NCBI RefSeq assembly: GCF_009770985.1
Contig: NZ_WSRW01000005.1
Coordinates: 1-64,000, forward strand
Direction: 5' to 3'
DNA length: 64,000 nt
DNA from: Mucilaginibacter lacusdianchii
Lineage (GTDB): Bacteria > Bacteroidota > Bacteroidia > Sphingobacteriales > Sphingobacteriaceae
In this document: positions 60,603 through 64,000 of the stretch, in pieces
Layout of the letters: every line of letters begins with the position of its first letter
Numbering within the stretch: the stretch's first letter is position 1
Notes under the pieces: model-generated
Told to the model about the DNA's origin: nothing
Database searches by the model: none
Seen by the model: only the letters and a program-made list of their open reading frames with translations
Position numbers and translations under genes: made by a program

Positions 60603-60639
60603 TTAAAAGGTCACCGCCTGATTCTCTTTTTTTTCTTTC

Positions 60640-60945
60640 ATGTTTAACAAAATAAAAAAATTACTGGCCGCAGCGCTGCTGTTGGCTTTTACTGTTCCAG
60701 CCTTCGCGCAAAGTGGTGTCAACGGCCTGAACACCGCAACTTCAACACTGAAAACCTATGTGGACCCTGTCAGCAACATTACGCTGGTCATCGGCGGCAT
60801 TGTTGGTATTGTCGGTGCCATTCGGGTCTATTCTAAATGGAACAGCGGCGATCAGGACATCAACAAGGAGCTGATGGGCTGGGGCGGCTCCTGCGTTTTC
60901 CTAGTGGTTTCCGCACTGGTGGTCAAAGCATTCTTCGGCTTGTAA
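60640..60945 (+). CDS. traE: DUF4134 conjugative transfer protein (TraE-like)
   Basis: A 101-aa protein with a signal peptide (residues 1 to about 23, ending PAFAQ) and two hydrophobic helices (ITLVIGGIVGIVGAIRVYSKW; SCVFLVVSALVVKAFFGL). The central IVGAIRVYSKWNSGD and C-terminal VVKAFFGL are typical of DUF4134/TraE of CTnDOT-like elements, small exported proteins of the mating apparatus. It ends 1 bp before the DUF4133 gene. Confidence 0.88.
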   Translation: MFNKIKKLLAAALLLAFTVPAFAQSGVNGLNTATSTLKTYVDPVSNITLVIGGIVGIVGAIRVYSKWNSGDQDINKELMGWGGSCVFLVVSALVVKAFFGL

Positions 60946-60946
60946 G

Positions 60947-61234
60947 ATGATCCGGAAGTATGCGATTTATAAGGGGCTCCAAAAGCCCCTTATTTTCAAA
61001 GGTTTCAAAGGCAAGTTTATCTACTGGGGCATTGGCTTTTTGCTGACCGGCCTCATCCTGGGTGCGCTGACGATGTCGCTGGTCAACATGTGGCTGGGTG
61101 CAGTCGTCCTGGTCGGCGCGGTAACCGGTGGCCTGCTTTACACCGCCACCCGTCAGAAAGGCGGCCTGCATGCCAAGAGCCGCAGTATGACCATTTTTAT
61201 TCTTCATCATTATGGCCCAAAAAACATTGTTTAA
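60947..61234 (+). CDS. traF: DUF4133 conjugative transfer protein (TraF-like)
   Basis: A 95-aa inner-membrane protein of the DUF4133 (TraF, VirB3-like) family. It starts YAIYKGLQKPLIFKGFKGK, followed by two membrane helices (YWGIGFLLTGLILGALTM; AVVLVGAVTGGLLYTATR). VirB3-like proteins sit beside the VirB4 ATPase. The gene starts after the DUF4134 stop by 1 bp and overlaps traG by 23 bp, fitting that partnership. Confidence 0.88.
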   Translation: MIRKYAIYKGLQKPLIFKGFKGKFIYWGIGFLLTGLILGALTMSLVNMWLGAVVLVGAVTGGLLYTATRQKGGLHAKSRSMTIFILHHYGPKNIV

Positions 61235-63644
61235 TATTCCTTATGCCGGCGTCGACCATATCGGCGGTTATGATCTGCTGATTGGCCAGAACGGAGAATT
61301 GTCGGCTGTCCTTACCCTGACCAACCCGGTCCTGCGTTTTTCTGCGCATCCCGGCGCTTACGAGGAATTTCACTATCTGCTGATCAATCTGGTCAAGGTA
61401 CTAGGTGACGGATATCTGCTGCAGAAACATGATATTATCAGCCGGCAGGCTTACCGGCGGACACCGAGTCCGGAATACCTCCAGCAGGCCTACGATGAGC
61501 ATTTCGAGGGCCGGGAATGCGTCCGGCTGCAAACCTATCTTACCATTACCCGGCAGATCAAAAAAGGGGCGTTTTACGTCTATGATCCGAAATCGGTTAT
61601 CCTGTTTACGCAGGCGGTAACCAAAGTGCTGGACCTGCTGCCTTCCGCCAGAACGCTGCAGGAAGCGGAGATCAATCTGTTGGTGCTGGAGCTGCTCGGC
61701 ATGGAATTCGGCAGCTCTAACCTAGTGCTCAATAACATTCTGCCCGGAGATACGCAGCTTACCATCGGCGACAAAGCGGTCAGGTCCATATCCCTGGTCA
61801 ACATCGACAGCATAGACCTTCCGCCGGAAGTGGGTGCCCATATCGAGCTCCATGATAAGGAAAGTTTGCGCGGCTTTCCGGTGGACATGTTGTCTTTTTT
61901 GTTTCGGGTACCAGCTGCCCAGGCGATTGTTTTTCATCAGCTCATCGAGATCCCAAACCAAGCAGTCGTGCTCCGCAAACTGGAACAGAAAAAGAAAAGA
62001 CACTCGGGTATGCCGGACCCGGCGAATCAGTTGTGCGTAGAGGACATTGATGCGCTGCTGACCGATGTCGCCCGCGACAACCAGCTGCTGGTCAACTGCC
62101 ACTTTAATATTGTGGTGACAGCGGCCACATCTGAGATTCAGAAGGCGACAAATTTCGTGGAGAGTTCGTTGTTTCAACTGGGCGTTATCCCGAGCCGGAA
62201 TGCTTACAATCAGCTGGAGCTCTTCCGGACCCTGTTGCCCGGCAACGGCGTGGAGATGAAAGAATATGACTGGTTTTTGACCACCTGTGATGCGGCCGCC
62301 TGCTTTTTCTTCAAGGAGTCGCTTCCCCGGGACGAACCATCAGATTTTCTCCTGCGGTTTACCGACCGTCAGGGCATTCCGGTAGGTATCGATCCGGCGG
62401 ACCTGCCCATGCGGACCGGCAGGATCAACAACCGTAACAAGTTCGTGCTCGGTCCGAGCGGCTCGGGCAAAAGCTTTTTTATGAATGCCCTCATGGAGCA
62501 GTACATGCTTTACAATATGGACATGGTAATTGTCGATACCGGCCACTCGTACTCCGGCTTGTGCAGTTATTATGGCGGAAAGTACATCACCTATTCAGAC
62601 CGGTCGCCGATCACCATGAACCCGTTCCAGATTTCCGAAGCCGAATACAATATCGAAAAGAAGGATTTTTTGTGTACGCTGATCGGCGTAGCCTGGAAAG
62701 GGGCAGAGGGCGTATTTTCGCCGGTGGAGCGCGATGTGGTGGCGCAAGTCATTTCCGCTTATTACCAACGGGCTTTCGCCCAAAATACTGAGCTGAGCTT
62801 CAATACCTTCTACGAATTCGCACTGGACAAAATACCTGAGATCAAACAGGCTGAAAATATCAGCTTCGATTTCGATGAGTTCCGGTATGTGCTCAAGAAA
62901 TTTTATCGAGAAGGCGAATTTGAGACGATTTTGAACAAGGACGCTGACCGCTCATTGTTCAGTGAAAGATTTATTGTCTTCGAGATCGATTCTATCAAAG
63001 AACACAAGATCCTCTTCCCCATAGTCACGCTCATCATTATGGATGTATTCATCCAGAAAATGCGCTACCGCTCGGACCGCCGGAAGACGCTGGTCGTGGA
63101 GGAAGCCTGGAAGGCTATTGCCAGTCCGCTGATGGCAGGGTACCTGCTATACCTATACAAGACGGTGCGCAAGTTCTGGGGAGAAGCCATTGTCGTGACC
63201 CAGGAACTGGGTGATATCATCGGCAACGCCGTGGTGAAGGACAGCATCATCAACAATTCGGACACGATCTGCCTTTTGGACCAGACCAAGTTCAAGGATA
63301 ACTATCAGCAGATTGCAGCCTTGCTGTCAATCAACGAGACAGAACGTCGCAAGATTTTCACGATCAACCAGCTGGATAATGCCGAAGGGCGGGGCCGCTT
63401 CAAGGAAGTCTACATCCGCCGGGGCGCAACCGGGGAGGTTTACGGCGTGGAGGTGTCGCTGAAACAGTATCTGACCTACACGACCGAAAAGCCTGAAAAA
63501 TCTGCTGTGGAATTCTACGCTGCTGTTTATGACTCCTATCCCGCTGGTCTGGATGCGTTTGTCAGGGATTTGAAAAACAGTGGCCAATCCCTGTCTGCAT
63601 TCATTACCCATGTCAATCAAATTGCTTATGAAAATCCTCTTTAA
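61212..63644 (+). CDS. traG: TraG family conjugation ATPase (VirB4-like)
   Basis: An 810-aa ATPase that powers assembly of the type IV secretion channel. Walker A is GPSGSGKSFF at about residues 415-424, and Walker B is TLVVEEAWKAI at about 627-637. A later VVTQELGDI and LLDQTKFKD match the VirB4/TraG family, and the full length is typical. The N-terminal 350 residues mediate contacts with the VirB3-like protein, whose gene overlaps it by 23 bp. It overlaps the following gene by 17 bp. Confidence 0.95.
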   Translation: MAQKTLFNIPYAGVDHIGGYDLLIGQNGELSAVLTLTNPVLRFSAHPGAYEEFHYLLINLVKVLGDGYLLQKHDIISRQAYRRTPSPEYLQQAYDEHFEGRECVRLQTYLTITRQIKKGAFYVYDPKSVILFTQAVTKVLDLLPSARTLQEAEINLLVLELLGMEFGSSNLVLNNILPGDTQLTIGDKAVRSISLVNIDSIDLPPEVGAHIELHDKESLRGFPVDMLSFLFRVPAAQAIVFHQLIEIPNQAVVLRKLEQKKKRHSGMPDPANQLCVEDIDALLTDVARDNQLLVNCHFNIVVTAATSEIQKATNFVESSLFQLGVIPSRNAYNQLELFRTLLPGNGVEMKEYDWFLTTCDAAACFFFKESLPRDEPSDFLLRFTDRQGIPVGIDPADLPMRTGRINNRNKFVLGPSGSGKSFFMNALMEQYMLYNMDMVIVDTGHSYSGLCSYYGGKYITYSDRSPITMNPFQISEAEYNIEKKDFLCTLIGVAWKGAEGVFSPVERDVVAQVISAYYQRAFAQNTELSFNTFYEFALDKIPEIKQAENISFDFDEFRYVLKKFYREGEFETILNKDADRSLFSERFIVFEIDSIKEHKILFPIVTLIIMDVFIQKMRYRSDRRKTLVVEEAWKAIASPLMAGYLLYLYKTVRKFWGEAIVVTQELGDIIGNAVVKDSIINNSDTICLLDQTKFKDNYQQIAALLSINETERRKIFTINQLDNAEGRGRFKEVYIRRGATGEVYGVEVSLKQYLTYTTEKPEKSAVEFYAAVYDSYPAGLDAFVRDLKNSGQSLSAFITHVNQIAYENPL

Positions 63645-64000
63645 AACTATCGTTCTGCTCTGTTTCCTGCACTTGTCCTTTCCTGCTTTGGCCCAGGAAC
63701 TGGTGGTGGATCCGACCGTCTCCGGCGCGATTGCGGCACATGCCGGCGTGATCAACGGCCAGCTCAATACGACCAACAATAAGCTGGATCTGATCCAAAG
63801 GGGCCAGCTGGCGGTGGGCAGCCAGCTGGCTGTCGTCAGCAATCTCCAAAACCGGATTTATAACGGCTTAAGCCAGGTTGCTGCCGTCCTCAATAATCTC
63901 ACGACCATCAAGGAGATTGCCGACTGCGGGTCCGATATCCTAAAGGATGTGGAAGGCGCCGTTAAGTTGGCAGCATCCGATCCGGTCCTGCTGCTGTTTG
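63628..64000 (+). CDS. Conjugative transfer protein, 3' end beyond the window
   Basis: The frame from ATG 63628 stays open to the window end (at least 124 aa). It has a signal peptide ending PALAQ (about residue 22), then a Gln/Asn-rich helical region (INGQLNTTNNKLDLIQRGQL). Position after traG and this secreted helical plan resemble TraI/DUF4141-type proteins of CTnDOT-like operons. The end of the gene is not visible, so the family call is provisional. It overlaps traG by 17 bp. Confidence 0.7.
   Translation, partial: MKILFKTIVLLCFLHLSFPALAQELVVDPTVSGAIAAHAGVINGQLNTTNNKLDLIQRGQLAVGSQLAVVSNLQNRIYNGLSQVAAVLNNLTTIKEIADCGSDILKDVEGAVKLAASDPVLLLF

Noticed and set aside
1..64000. CRISPR array, tRNA or rRNA genes
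   Set aside because: No regularly spaced repeats, cloverleaf-type sequences or rRNA signatures were seen; no IS transposase gene was recognised either.

Overview
The window comes from a Bacteroidota genome, probably a Sphingobacteriales/Cytophagales-type environmental species. The clues are SusC/SusD and TonB-dependent receptors, promoters of the TTG-N19-TAnnTTTG type, few Shine-Dalgarno sites, and a CTnDOT-like set of conjugation genes (RteC, MobC/MobA, ParA, DUF4134/DUF4133, TraG). Most of the window reads as one integrative conjugative element (ICE) carrying a large block of cargo. No integrase or attachment site is visible, so the ends of the element lie outside the window or were not recognised.

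Layout. 0-3 kb: a TonB-dependent receptor. 3.2-5.8 kb: three uncharacterised genes on the minus strand. 6.4-12 kb: an ICE maintenance module with ssb, a DUF932 protein and a PRTRC cassette (E, C, a 57-aa ORF, F, B, ThiF). 12.4-25.5 kb: a patchwork of likely defence genes: a DUF6904-like protein, a 1088-aa protein with a Cap4/DUF4297-like nuclease start, a small membrane protein, an AAA ATPase with a 166-aa partner, and two tandem DUF262 (GmrSD-like) genes, one of them frameshifted. 25.6-41.6 kb: a tight minus-strand operon resembling the methylation-associated defence system MADS. It encodes a methyltransferase (MAD2-like), a specificity subunit (MAD5-like), a NERD/double-kinase/P-loop protein (MAD6-like), a MAD7-like protein and a HerA-type ATPase with a possible built-in nuclease (MAD8-like), and it ends in a PP2C phosphatase. 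MAD3 and MAD4 equivalents are not between MAD2 and MAD5. 42-43 kb: two related XRE regulators, a 43-aa membrane peptide and a strongly structured palindromic element.

43.1-54.1 kb: a second cargo block. It holds TlpA/DUF3738, SusC, SusD, DUF6520 and MauE-type genes, two small regulators, and a bacteriocin-like locus: a 54-aa double-glycine peptide, a rhomboid protease, a multi-pass membrane protein and a C39 peptidase-transporter that has no ATPase domain. 54.2-64 kb: RteC, a toprim primase, MobC, a candidate oriT, a relaxase, ParA and the start of the tra operon, which runs off the right edge.

How the parts may work together: the backbone mobilises and maintains the element. The MADS-like operon would methylate self DNA and attack unmodified phage, with kinase and phosphatase possibly setting its activity. 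The smaller cassettes add further defence. The peptide locus and its thiol-redox neighbours (TlpA, MauE, a two-cysteine peptide) suggest secretion of a disulfide-bonded antimicrobial. These functional links are inferred from sequence and gene order only.
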